Assembly (NCBI GenBank): GCA_029882975.1
Contig: JAOUJW010000006.1
Location: forward strand, 1 to 64,000
Direction: 5' to 3'
Source of the DNA: Gammaproteobacteria bacterium
GTDB taxonomy: Bacteria > Pseudomonadota > Gammaproteobacteria > SZUA-152
DNA: 64,000 nucleotides
Below the pieces are notes generated by a model, which saw only the letters and a list, made by a program, of their open reading frames with translations, did no database searches and was not told where the DNA came from. This document shows positions 8,149 to 17,700 of this stretch, in pieces. A program made the position numbers and the translations under genes. Every line of letters begins with the position of its first letter. Within the stretch, counting starts at the first letter, position 1.

Positions 8149-10032
8149 ATGATTGATTTTCAAAAAATTGCAGAATCCGGACCATTCGTTGTCGTGAAGT
8201 GGAAAAATACTATTGGTTGGCCATTAGAATATGTGTCTTCAAATGTTTCATCATTAGTTGGATATACAGCAGAGGAATTAATCGATTGCTCCGTCGATAT
8301 TTTTGATTTGATGAGTGACAACGATTTGAAAAAGATTGATAGCCAGATAGATATTGCAAAAAAAGCAATGGTCGATGTGCTCAAATTGGATAAATATACA
8401 TTAACCCATGCAAATAATGATACTGTCTGGGTGGAAGAGTATCTTACAATAGAACGTAACGAATATAATGTTATTACCGGGTTTATCGGGTACCTGTTGG
8501 ATATTAGTGGACGTGTGGAAACAGAATTGAGGTTAAAGGCGGTTCAGCGCGATACTAGGGCTATAGTAGATGCTCTACCTGACACGGTGCTCCAGATAAC
8601 AAAGAACGGAGAATTGAAGAAATATATGCAGCCTATTAGCTCAGTTGAGGCAGAAGTGTACATTAATGATATTTTCCCATTGGATTTTTCTACCGATGTT
8701 GTAGCTCGAGTGATCAGAGCAATTGAAACCAAGGAAGTCGGTGTGTACGAATATAAAAAAACGTTACCGGATTTGAGTACGCACCATTATGAAGCACGCT
8801 TTACACAAAAAAGCGCTGAAGATGCTTTGGTAATCATACGGGATGTCACCGATCGTAAGGAGTACGAGGCGCTGCTGAAGCGCACAGTGGAGGAAGTAGG
8901 AAAAACCAGTACTGAAAAGTCCAAGTTCTTGACGAACATGAGCCACGAACTGCGTACGCCGCTTAATGCTATTATGGGATTTTGCCAGTTGTTGGTGTCT
9001 GAGGATGAGCCACCCCAATATGCAAACGATATTCTGGGTGCCAGCAAGTACCTGCTGTCATTGATAAACGATATTCTTGATCTATCCAGAATCGAAGCAG
9101 GAAAGTTACAACTAACAATCGAACCGGTTTCTGTTCGGTCTGTGGTTAATGAATGCGAAAAAATTATAGAGCCTATACTTAAAAAATATAAAGTTAATTA
9201 CCAGAGAAAAGACGTCCCCGATGTCTGGGTCATGGCAGATGAAACACGATTGGTTCAGGTTGTACTGAACTTGCTGAATAATGCGATTAAGTACAACAAA
9301 CAGGATGGTCTGGTATGGTTAAGTTCGTCGTTGAACAACGACGCTACGAGGTTTAGGCTGATTGTTTCCGATACAGGAATAGGATTAGGTCCAAACCAAA
9401 TAAGGAAATTGTTTCGGCCTTTCGAGCGTGTTGGTGCAGAAAGTACGGAGATCGAGGGCACAGGGTTAGGATTGGCGCTTACCAAGAACCTACTGGAACA
9501 AATGCAGGGTGAGATATTTGTACATAGCGAACCGGGGAAAGGATGTGTGTTTGAAGTGGAACTGAATTCAATCGAAATGGAATCTTCTTTGCCAATCGAG
9601 GCTATCGCCAACAAGGGATCTGGTAATTTTAAATCATCCTTAAAACTACGGATTCTTTACATTGAAGATAATCTTCTAAATCAGAAATTAGTTAAGGCAA
9701 TAATCTCCAAAAAAACAACACATGAACTATTTTTGGCCATCAACGGAACCGACGGTTTGGCCGGCGCAAAGGAATTATTGCCAGACCTGATTTTGCTGGA
9801 CATCAATCTTCCGGATATGTTGGGATTTGAGGTTTTAGACAGATTGAGACAAGACCGGTCAACTGCCCATATACCAGTGATTGGAATTTCCGCCAATGCT
9901 GCCGGGGAGGATATAACCAAGGCCTTGGTATTCGACGACTATTTGACGAAACCTATAGATATTGAACGGCTTCTAGCGGTTATTGATAACATTGCTGTTA
10001 TTAATGACACCACAGCGGGTAAGCTTCACTAA
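8149..10032 (+). CDS. PAS-containing hybrid histidine kinase
   Basis: The 627-aa protein has one clear PAS domain (about 1-120), a second weaker PAS-like segment (~130-240), a HisKA domain with phospho-acceptor His266 in NMSHELRTPLNAIMGF, and an HATPase with N box QVVLNLLNNAIKY, G1 SDTGIGL and G2 GTGLGLAL. A receiver domain follows, with phospho-acceptor Asp551 in LILLDINLP and the conserved Lys in DYLTKPI. There is no membrane segment, so sensing is cytoplasmic. No HPt or output regulator adjoins. The divergent ATPase is the only obvious partner. Confidence 0.93.
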   Translation: MIDFQKIAESGPFVVVKWKNTIGWPLEYVSSNVSSLVGYTAEELIDCSVDIFDLMSDNDLKKIDSQIDIAKKAMVDVLKLDKYTLTHANNDTVWVEEYLTIERNEYNVITGFIGYLLDISGRVETELRLKAVQRDTRAIVDALPDTVLQITKNGELKKYMQPISSVEAEVYINDIFPLDFSTDVVARVIRAIETKEVGVYEYKKTLPDLSTHHYEARFTQKSAEDALVIIRDVTDRKEYEALLKRTVEEVGKTSTEKSKFLTNMSHELRTPLNAIMGFCQLLVSEDEPPQYANDILGASKYLLSLINDILDLSRIEAGKLQLTIEPVSVRSVVNECEKIIEPILKKYKVNYQRKDVPDVWVMADETRLVQVVLNLLNNAIKYNKQDGLVWLSSSLNNDATRFRLIVSDTGIGLGPNQIRKLFRPFERVGAESTEIEGTGLGLALTKNLLEQMQGEIFVHSEPGKGCVFEVELNSIEMESSLPIEAIANKGSGNFKSSLKLRILYIEDNLLNQKLVKAIISKKTTHELFLAINGTDGLAGAKELLPDLILLDINLPDMLGFEVLDRLRQDRSTAHIPVIGISANAAGEDITKALVFDDYLTKPIDIERLLAVIDNIAVINDTTAGKLH

Positions 10033-10158
10033 AGTATTGCGCCGCTTCCTGGAAGCATTTCAAAAATTCATACACTTCCGTTTCTGAAGTCATCCATGGT
10101 GAATTTACAGTATCACCGTATGGTGAAGTAAACTCTGCCTCCAAATGTGGAATTTGGC
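10001..10158 (-). pseudogene. Possible C-terminal relic of an unknown gene
   Basis: The minus strand has an open stretch of about 52 codons ending at TAA 10001-10003. It reads PHLEAEFTSPYGDTVNSPWM, then TSETEVYEFLKCFQEAAQYF. Composition and hydrophobic pattern look coding, but an in-frame TAG lies just upstream and there is no start. It overlaps the last bases of the kinase gene. The family is not recognised. Confidence 0.25.
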
Positions 10159-10286
10159 TCTAGATCCCTCGGTTTAGGTCTGGAGGCGCCGGTGCTTGTC
10201 TTGTGGCAACAACAGCTTTTGTCATTGTTCAGAATGTGTTAGGTCCGGCCTTTATTTCACCTGAGTAAAAATGATATAACTCAAAC

Positions 10287-11117
10287 ATGAGAAAAAAGCA
10301 TGGAGCAATACGCGGAATAACACTGAGTTGGGCATTGTTTGGCCTGGGGCTGTTAGCTGTTATTGCCCTGATACCGCCTGGGGTTCAGGCGGGAGATGTC
10401 TGGGTACCTGCCTACCAGGACGCCAAGGGCAAAACTGTCCCGGCCCATTACCTGTTTCGCAGTCATGCCAAGCAGTACGGGGGCTCTGCGTCCGGGCGAC
10501 CGGTGGATTCGCCCTTGTATTATCAAGTGACCTATATGTCCCCGAAATATAAAAATAATTCCCGCTATGTTCAATCACAATTACCTCGGGCTACGTTACC
10601 GGAGCACGCTCGGCGCGATGTTACCACTCAAGGTTGGCGCTGTACCTTGGGGTACGAGCAGAAAGACGAGCGTTGTAAGAAAATTCTCATTCCCGGAAAT
10701 GCCAAACTTAATGCAGCCAGGACCGGTTGGGAATGCCTGAGAGGGTTTCATAAGGCCCGGCAGGCCTGTGAATCGGTTTCCAAACCCAAAAATGCCTACT
10801 GGCAAAGAGATGGCATACGTTGGCAGTGCAAACCCGGGTACAGCCGAGAAGATAAAGACTGTCAGAAAATCCAAGTACCGCCTAATGCGCGGTTGGATTT
10901 GTTGGCTAACGACTGGTACTGCAACTTCGGTTACGTTCGTTCCGGCGGCCTCTGCGCCAAGGTGGAGTTACCCGCCAATGCTCATTACAACAGTTTTGGC
11001 ACTGGTTGGGCCTGTAATCTCGGGTTTTCCCGTCTGGAGCAGGGTTGTGTGCTGAGCCGGGAATTACCCCAGCCATTGGATTTGGCCGAAATTGAATGGG
11101 AATCATCCAGAAATTAA
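10287..11117 (+). CDS. Secreted Cys-repeat protein (five W-x-C-x2-G-Y/F repeats)
   Basis: The 276-aa protein has an N-terminal signal peptide (WALFGLGLLAVIALIPPGVQA). After a ~95-residue linker come five tandem ~31-residue repeats with the pattern W-x-C-x2-G-[YF]-x6-C, joined by IP-x-NA linkers (IPGNAKLNA, VPPNARLDL, LPANAHYNS). Each repeat should form one disulfide, giving a stiff exported rod. Similar repeats occur in gammaproteobacterial surface proteins of unknown role. The gene is monocistronic between the hybrid kinase and metZ. No ribosome-binding site stands out before the ATG. Confidence 0.75.
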   Translation: MRKKHGAIRGITLSWALFGLGLLAVIALIPPGVQAGDVWVPAYQDAKGKTVPAHYLFRSHAKQYGGSASGRPVDSPLYYQVTYMSPKYKNNSRYVQSQLPRATLPEHARRDVTTQGWRCTLGYEQKDERCKKILIPGNAKLNAARTGWECLRGFHKARQACESVSKPKNAYWQRDGIRWQCKPGYSREDKDCQKIQVPPNARLDLLANDWYCNFGYVRSGGLCAKVELPANAHYNSFGTGWACNLGFSRLEQGCVLSRELPQPLDLAEIEWESSRN

Positions 11118-11640
11118 TCCACGTTTCTTAAATGTCTTAGAAACGTAATTGCTTCGAATGTCTGATCGCGTGGAACATTGATTTTCAGCGTTCCACGGAT
11201 ATCGCCAAATCCTGTGGATAACTCTGTGTACAACTTATAGAACAATTGTTTTAAGAAGCGTTGAAACAACGATGTTGTTAGATTGTTTAAAAATTGACCT
11301 TGATTGTTGAAGGCCAAAAATACGACGCTAAGTCGATATTTTTTTGTCGTAAAACTGACTCCGTCGACTTAAAACCATTCTGAGATTTCGATTTTTGTAT
11401 TCAAAAAACTGGATAAACACAGGTTCTAAAGCATGCTAGTAAGTATATACAGTTGCTGAAAAATCATTTTTCTGTCTTAGACTCTGTCAAACGGAATCTT
11501 GTCACCTCAATATCCCGTGGCAGCAATTTTGGGTTTATCTTTGCCAAAGATAAGAATTTCCAATGATTTTATATGACAAAGCGCATTTTTAGTTGCTTGT
11601 GTATAACTTTTCCACCATTGCATTGACAAGGTGGGTGTTT
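11118..11640. promoter_or_regulatory. Long AT-rich intergenic region with DnaA-box-like sites, hairpins and the metZ promoter
   Basis: Two exact TTATNCACA-type sites occur as TGTGGATAA (11213-11221) and TGTGTATAA (11598-11606). Weaker relatives are TGTGTACAA (11225-11233) and CTGGATAAA (11409-11417). Two hairpins lie just after the upstream gene: ACGTTTCT/AGAAACGT (11121-11146) and CGTGGAAC/GTTCCACG (11169-11197). A TTGACA at 11623-11628 with TATAGT at 11644-11649 (15-bp spacer) is a likely promoter for the riboswitch transcript. Confidence 0.4.
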
Positions 11641-11659
11641 GTCTATAGTCTGCCGTCCT

Positions 11660-11712
11660 GAGCGCCGATTTGAACTTCAGCTTGCGGGCGCTTTATAAAT
11701 ACGGCTAAAGAG
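11660..11712 (+). promoter_or_regulatory. SAM-II riboswitch aptamer upstream of metZ
   Basis: The segment fits the SAM-II layout. The P1 stem AGCGCC (11661-11666) pairs with GGCGCT (11687-11692). Its loop contains the conserved GATTTG and GCTTGC. After an A-rich linker the 3' element GGCTAAAG (11703-11710) can form the pseudoknot with CTTCAGC (11675-11681). SAM-II aptamers sense S-adenosylmethionine and control methionine-biosynthesis genes. Here the downstream gene is metZ, which supports the call. The class is best known from Alphaproteobacteria. Confidence 0.9.
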
Positions 11713-11763
11713 AAAAACCTGCTTTAGCCTGAATTGTAAACAGAGCTGAAGGCGGGTTTTTTT
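11703..11763 (+). terminator. Expression platform: antiterminator versus intrinsic terminator for metZ
   Basis: GGCTAAAG (11703-11710), the pseudoknot strand of the aptamer, is also a perfect complement of CTTTAGCC (11722-11729). That same CTTTAGC forms the left arm of a terminator hairpin (11716-11728 with 11745-11758) followed by seven T (11757-11763). With SAM bound, the pseudoknot would occupy GGCTAAAG and free the terminator; without SAM the antiterminator would form. The mechanism is inferred from the mutually exclusive pairings. Confidence 0.8.
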
Positions 11764-11798
11764 GTGCCTGCTGAACGCCCCTAGGCACGAGGTACGAA

Positions 11799-12995
11799 AT
11801 GGTTGATTTAAAAAACAATGACTTAGGCTATGGGTTGGATACCATCGCTGTCAGGGCCGGGCAAGTTCGCACGGCGGAAGGCGAACATTGCGAACCAATT
11901 TTCACCACCTCCAGTTATGTCTATGAAAGTGCGGCCCAAGCGGCTGCGCGATTCGCTGGTGATGAGCCGGGGAACATTTATACTCGTTTTACCAATCCCA
12001 CAGTAAGAGCCTTTGAGCAGCGGTTGGCAGCTTTGGAAGGAGGGGAGAGTTGCGTGGCGACGGCATCGGGGATGGCTGCCATCTTGGCCACCTGTTTGGG
12101 TTTGTTGCAAGCAGGGGATCATATCGTCGCTTCCAAATCCATATTCGGGTCCACAGTAATGCTGTTTAATAATTACATCAGCAAATTTGGGGTTGATGTG
12201 ACCTATGTGGATCTGACCGATCCGCAACAATGGCAGGATGCCATTAGCGACAACACTCGATTTCTGTTTTTAGAAACTCCGTCCAATCCTTTGGGGCAGG
12301 TGGCGAATATTAGCGAATTGGCACAAATTGCTCATGCTCGCGGCTGTTTATTGGTGGTGGATAATTGTTTTTGTACTCCGGCCTTGCAACGACCGCTGGA
12401 CCTGGGGGCGGATATCGTCATCCATTCAGCGACTAAGTATTTGGATGGCCAGGGACGCTGTTTGGGTGGAGCCGTGGTGGGGGACTCGCAACGGGTTGGT
12501 GCTGATATATACGGTGTTGTGCGCACCGGTGGCCCCAGTATGAGTCCCTTCAATGCCTGGGTGTTTTTAAAGGGATTGGAAACCTTGGGGCTGCGTATGG
12601 AGGCCCACAGTCGCAATGCCTTGGCTTTGGCGCAATGGTTGGAGCAGCAGCCAGCGGTGACTCAGGTGTATTACCCCGGACTTCAATCCCATCCCCAGTA
12701 TGAATTGGCGCAGCGGCAACAAAAGGCGGCTGGTGGCGTACTTTCCTTCGAAGTGACAGGTGGTAAGGATAATGCCTGGACGGTGGTGGACAATACTCAA
12801 CTTATGTCCATTACCGCTAATTTGGGTGACACCCGAACAACTATCACTCATCCGGCGACTACCACCCACGGTCGTTTAACACCCGAAGCCCGGGCAGAGG
12901 CAGGTATCAGCGATGCTCTAATTCGCATTTCGGTGGGTTTGGAAGATCTGGAAGACTTAAAAAGGGATTTGCAGCGGGGCTTGGAATTGCTCTGA
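11799..12995 (+). CDS. metZ: O-succinylhomoserine sulfhydrylase
   Basis: The 398-aa protein belongs to the Cys/Met-metabolism PLP enzymes. It has YTRFTNPT for phosphate binding, the ATASGMAAI segment and the PLP-lysine motif HSATKYLDGQGR. The N-terminus LDTIAVRAGQ and the overall length match MetZ, which makes homocysteine directly from O-succinylhomoserine and sulfide. MetB or MetY is a less likely alternative. GAGG precedes the ATG. Transcription is probably attenuated by the SAM-II riboswitch directly upstream. A terminator follows. Confidence 0.92.
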   Translation: MVDLKNNDLGYGLDTIAVRAGQVRTAEGEHCEPIFTTSSYVYESAAQAAARFAGDEPGNIYTRFTNPTVRAFEQRLAALEGGESCVATASGMAAILATCLGLLQAGDHIVASKSIFGSTVMLFNNYISKFGVDVTYVDLTDPQQWQDAISDNTRFLFLETPSNPLGQVANISELAQIAHARGCLLVVDNCFCTPALQRPLDLGADIVIHSATKYLDGQGRCLGGAVVGDSQRVGADIYGVVRTGGPSMSPFNAWVFLKGLETLGLRMEAHSRNALALAQWLEQQPAVTQVYYPGLQSHPQYELAQRQQKAAGGVLSFEVTGGKDNAWTVVDNTQLMSITANLGDTRTTITHPATTTHGRLTPEARAEAGISDALIRISVGLEDLEDLKRDLQRGLELL

Positions 12996-13014
12996 ATGAA
13001 ACGCTTATGGAATG

Positions 13015-13043
13015 AAAAAAGCCGGGACTATCCCGGCTTTTTT
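13015..13043. terminator. Bidirectional intrinsic terminator
   Basis: AAAAAAGCCGGGA-ctat-TCCCGGCTTTTTT is a perfect GC-rich hairpin flanked by A and T tracts on opposite sides. It can end both metZ (plus) and the convergent TPR gene (minus). Confidence 0.93.
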
Positions 13044-13058
13044 GTGAACTCAAATCGC

Positions 13059-14288
13059 TTAGTGCGTACTGCTGAGCCGGGCTTGCATTTGTTCGGCCTT
13101 GGCACGGTTACCGATGCTTTTGTATAGCAAGGCCAACTCGTTCAGCATGGCAGTGACCGCGGGGTGATTTTCACCGATGGATCCGTCCAGAATCTCTAAA
13201 GCACGTTCATATAATGGCACGGCTTGTTCAAAATTGTTCTTGGCTGATTTGGACAGTGTGCCGTTCTTGGGCTTGGCACCCATTTTTTTGGTGCCGGTAT
13301 CCGTTTCGGCCTTCGCTATACGGCCCTGGATATGGTAAATATTGGCCAGGCTGTACAGCAGCATGGCGACTTGTGGGTGTTTGGGACCAAACAATTTTTC
13401 CGCCACTGAAACCGCTTCAATATATAGGGGTTTGGCTTTCTCATACGCGTTTTGTTTAACATACAGGGCACCCAGGTTGATCAGCGCCCGGGCCACTTCC
13501 GCGTGTTCGTCGCCATAGAGACTGCGACGGATGGATAGCGAGTGTTTGTGTAGTTCTATGGCATCGGCATAGTTTTCTACGGCCAGATAAACATTAGCTA
13601 AATTATTCAAGGCATTGGCTACATAGGGGTGAACGGCACCATAGTGAGCGTTCCAAATTTGTACTGCATTTTCGTACAAAGGGATGGCCGCATCATACTT
13701 GGTAAGGTCGTCATACAATACGGCGAGATTGTACATGGATTGGGCTACTGCGGGGTCACTGTCTCCCAGGGTTCGCTGGCGGATGTCCAGAGCTTGCTTG
13801 TGAAACTTTTCCGACAAGTCGGGTTGATTTTGCTCGAAATAAACGTTGGCAATGTTAGTCAGCACGATTGCGACGTCCTCGTGATAGGTGCCCAATTTTG
13901 CCTTAAGGATACTGAGAGATTGCTTCATGTGTTTTTTAGCATTCTCAAAGTCACCCAAGGATTCGCTGACTATGCCCATTTTAAGAAGTGAATCAGCGGT
14001 GTTCACGTGGTCGGGGCCAAAGTTATCCATGGCGATTTTCAGAGCTGTTCGGGCAGTACTACTGGCCTGGGCATAGTCACCATTTTCGTAGTGCTTGATA
14101 AATTCGTTGGTCAACTGATTCCAGATCTTGTCGGCAATCTGCCTGGTTTCATACATTTGCTCAAGGTTTTGGGGTTCCTCGATCGTCAGGGTTTTATCCA
14201 ATGGTCTGGTGAAAGCGTATGGTTGACTGGAATAAAACAATACGCTCATGGCAAGAACGGGTAAAACTTTATTTTCGCGTATGCCCAT
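13059..14288 (-). CDS. Periplasmic TPR-repeat protein (kinesin light-chain type)
   Basis: The product is 409 aa from the ATG at 14288, which follows AAGGA. That start yields a signal peptide (VLPVLAMSVLFYSSQPYAF); an upstream in-frame start at 14426 would bury it. At least six ~42-residue TPR units follow with the A-LNNLA-Y pattern (VANALNNLANVYLAVENYAD, VARALINLGALYVKQNAYEK), typical of TPR_12 repeats that bind peptides. An insertion rich in Lys/Gly (about residue 340) splits the repeat array. It lies downstream of the cyclase/ATPase gene on the same strand, 425 bp away. Function unknown; a scaffold role is inferred. Confidence 0.8.
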   Translation of the reverse strand: MGIRENKVLPVLAMSVLFYSSQPYAFTRPLDKTLTIEEPQNLEQMYETRQIADKIWNQLTNEFIKHYENGDYAQASSTARTALKIAMDNFGPDHVNTADSLLKMGIVSESLGDFENAKKHMKQSLSILKAKLGTYHEDVAIVLTNIANVYFEQNQPDLSEKFHKQALDIRQRTLGDSDPAVAQSMYNLAVLYDDLTKYDAAIPLYENAVQIWNAHYGAVHPYVANALNNLANVYLAVENYADAIELHKHSLSIRRSLYGDEHAEVARALINLGALYVKQNAYEKAKPLYIEAVSVAEKLFGPKHPQVAMLLYSLANIYHIQGRIAKAETDTGTKKMGAKPKNGTLSKSAKNNFEQAVPLYERALEILDGSIGENHPAVTAMLNELALLYKSIGNRAKAEQMQARLSSTH

Positions 14289-14713
14289 TTTAGTTCCTTG
14301 GTTTCGGCGGCATTTGATCAATAGTCGCCTGACGAAAAGTGACGGTACCCCCTGCGGGTCCGTGTGGTGATACCAAGCCTGGCTGTGTATTTCCCTGAAC
14401 AGCTTGATCACGGCAGTTGGTTTCACGGCTAAAGGTATTGTCGGCCTTGAATCTGAGTTTCTTTACCGCTAATTTCTGTACTATTTGTAAAGAAATCTGC
14501 AGGTAAAAATTGTAACTATATGATATTTAAGCTAATAAGTTGTTGCGGCGTTCATTGCCCCAAAATCCCTTCACTCAATAATCGCTTTTACTGAAAGCAA
14601 ACAACGGGCCAAGCCGGAGAATGAGCACAAAGTGGAGTTGAATAGACCTGAATCGAGCCGGTGGGACCCGCCGACGCAAAGAGAGGGGGGATAAAAACGT
14701 TAGACAAATACCA
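14289..14713. other. Intergenic region upstream of the TPR gene
   Basis: The sequence is AT-rich around 14500-14540 (minus-strand promoter candidates such as TATCAT/TTACAA) and GC-richer next to the ATG. I looked for a c-di-GMP or other riboswitch on the minus strand and recognised none. A run GAGAGGGGGG lies just past the cyclase stop. Confidence 0.4.
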
Positions 14714-17700
14714 TCAAACTAAAACAGTATCGCCGTTTCGAATGGCATTACGCAACGCATCAGCAATGAGCCAGTCCTTGGTGTCAAAGCCCTCGGTGTA
14801 GTGGCTCATCACCCGATCCAAACTGGGTAGGGCCTTTTCTTTTTGATTCTGTCCACACCAGACCCTGGAAGCGGTAATAACGGCGCGTAATTCCAGACTG
14901 GTGGCCTGTTGAGTGCGTGCAGTTTCAATGGCCAAGTCCAATTGCTGTAAGGCTTTATCCGTGTTTTCGCGGCCCATGCCTAATAGGGCTTCCGCTTTAA
15001 TACGATACAGTTCCGCCTCAAAGAAGCGCTCGTTTTTGCTGTCCATGAAGTCAATGGTGTTGTCGATGATATCGTAGGCTTGTTGGTAGCGTTCCATCAA
15101 GCAATAAGACTGAGCCAGAAGGCTGTGAAAATAAGTAAGTGCCAGACTGCTTCCCGTGGCTTTATATTGCTGTAAGGTTTTTTCGTAACCTTGAATGTAC
15201 TGAAAGTCTTGTAGTATCACCATCATAGCCTGGGACAGCATCATATTACCGACTGTTTTCCAGTAGCCGAATTCATAAGTGTCAGAAACTTCGATAATTT
15301 TTTCCGCCTCTTGTTTTACCCCCAGTTGGTCGCCGGATAGCTGGTGTACAAAAGCACAAAAGGCATGGGCATAGGCACAGCTGAAGGGGTGGGACAATTC
15401 ATGGGCCAGGTCCACAGCTTGCTGGGCTCGTTCCAAGGCCTGAGCGGGAAACCCCTGTAACCAGAGTACGCAGGAGCCGTTGGCCAGATTAGCCACTTCC
15501 GTATCGTGGCTGAAGGTTTGGGTGGAAATACGTCGTTGGTGTTGGGTTTTAAAACCGGCTTTAAGATATTGATACGCCTCGCTTAACTGGCCACGCCAAA
15601 ATAAGGTGCCGCCCATGGAACGTTGTGCTTCCATCGAGAAGGTGTGATCGGTGGTGGATTTGGCAATATTGTATTGCTGTGAAGCCAGTTTTTGCGCTGT
15701 ATCAAATTCGGCCCGCACCACGTAGTATTCCCACAGACCACAAAGAACCGGAAAGATAGAGCTGGTTTCACCAAAATTGCGGCACAAAGCGTAGGCTCGG
15801 GCATACGCTTTTTCCACTTCTGGAGCGGCATAGCCGTAGGACAGCATATAGGCTAAACCTAAAGATGCTTGTATGCTCAGTTCGTATTCAAAGCCGGCTT
15901 TGGATTCCGGTAAGTGTTTCAACGCATCCAATGCCCGGCTCAAGTGAACAATGGCGTCGGTGTTGGCCGAGCGACCGATAGCCGTCTTGCCGGCTTGGAG
16001 CCAATATTTTGTCGCTTCCTGGTAATCTCCGGCTTCGGTACAGTGGTGGGCCACCAATTCCGGATTTTCTTCTACGATTTCAGGAAAATGTTCAAATAAG
16101 GTCAAGGCAATCAGGTGGTGGTATTTTTGCCGGGTTTTTTTCAATAAGGATTGGTAGGCCAGTTCATGCACCAGAGCATGACGGAAAGTGTATTGGGCCT
16201 GGGGTGGCAGACCTTTTTGATACAATACTTCTGAGTACACCAGATGGGCCAGCCGATTTTCAAAGCGAACCTCTTTCTTCGGTGCCACGGCTTTGAGTAA
16301 TGAATAGCTGAACTCGCGTCCCAAGGTGGCACTGAGTTGCGCCAGTTCTTTATTTGGACCCAACCGGTCCAGGCGTGCCATGAGAGAATCTTGTAGTGTA
16401 GACGGAATGGCAAGGCTGTCCAGAGGCGAGGCCAGTTTGAAATGGTCTTCTGCTTCCAGAACCAAATTGGATTCCAATACCATTTTGGTGAGCTCTTCTA
16501 CAAACAGTGGTGTGCCATCGGTTTTGTTAATAATTTCCGTCACCAGTTCGGGGGGGAGGCTTTTATCTTTGGCAATCCATTTAATCATGGCGGCTGTTTG
16601 TTCCCGCGTTAGACGGTTGACCGAAATCTGAGTCATATGTGAGCGAGTAATCCAGGGTGCCGAAAATTCCATACGAAAAGTCAGTAGTAAAAAGATCTTA
16701 GCTGTGGGAGTTTGGTCGATAAATAGACTGAGTAGATCCAAGGTAGTGGGGTCAACCCAGTGCAGGTCTTCCACAATGATCACTACGGTTTTCTTTTCCG
16801 ACATGGCCATACCTAAGGCCAGTAGATTTTCCAGCGTTTTTTGTTTCTTCTGTACGGGGGCCAGTTGCAATGGTTCATAGCGGTCCTCCGGAAGCGAGAT
16901 GGACAGCAATTCGGCCAGCAAGGGTACCGCTTGTGTTAAGTCCAGTCCGTGTTGTTCCAGGAAACTTTCCAGTTCCAACAATTTTTCTTCCGGTTTGCTT
17001 TTGCTGCCAAACTCCAAATGTTCCCGGAACAGTTGGGAGGCGCAATGCAAGTAACTGTTTTGATAATAGGCTGAACCCGCACTTTCAAAAAAATAGTGGG
17101 TTTCGTCCTTGATTTTATCACGCAGTAGTTGGGCCAGGCGTGATTTACCAATACCTGCCTCGCCACTGAGTAAAACTACTTGACCGGAACCGTTGTTGGC
17201 TTGACTAAATCGGTCCAGCAGTAGAGCGGATTCTTGTTCTCTGCCGATTAAGGGCGTTTGGCCGCGAGAGCCGGGGCTGAGGATTTGTTGGTAGCTTTCG
17301 AACTCCCGCAGAACCCGGTATAAGGTAAAAGGACGGGAGAAGCCTTTTAGATGGTGCTCGCCCAGGGAACTGCAATCGTAATAATTGTTCACCAGTCGGT
17401 AGGTATCGGCACTGATGACGATTCCATTGGGTTTGGCCAGATCCTGCAGTCGGGCAGCAATGTTGGGGGTTTGGCCCAGGGCCAAGGAACGTTTATCACC
17501 ATCGCCAATTTCACCCACGACCACCAGGCCTGTGTGGATACCCACGCGTATGGATAGATTGATACCCATGGATTGTTGCAGGCGAATGTTCAGATGGACC
17601 ATGGCTTTTATGAGTTCCAGCCCGGTCTGCACGGCCCTGGATGCGTCATTTTCGTGGGCGTGTGGGAAACCGAAATAGGTGAGGATACCGTCACCCAGGT

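Noticed and set aside
11114-11317. 67-aa ORF on the minus strand before metZ
   Set aside because: TTG start without a ribosome-binding site, built on two perfect hairpins and a DnaA-box-like site; more likely regulatory DNA.
11118-11640. Chromosome origin
   Set aside because: DnaA-box-like sites are few and no dnaA, gidA, rpmH or parAB neighbours are present.
14289-14713. Possible c-di-GMP riboswitch upstream of the TPR gene
   Set aside because: The conserved GEMM elements (CACGCA, GCAAA...) are not found.
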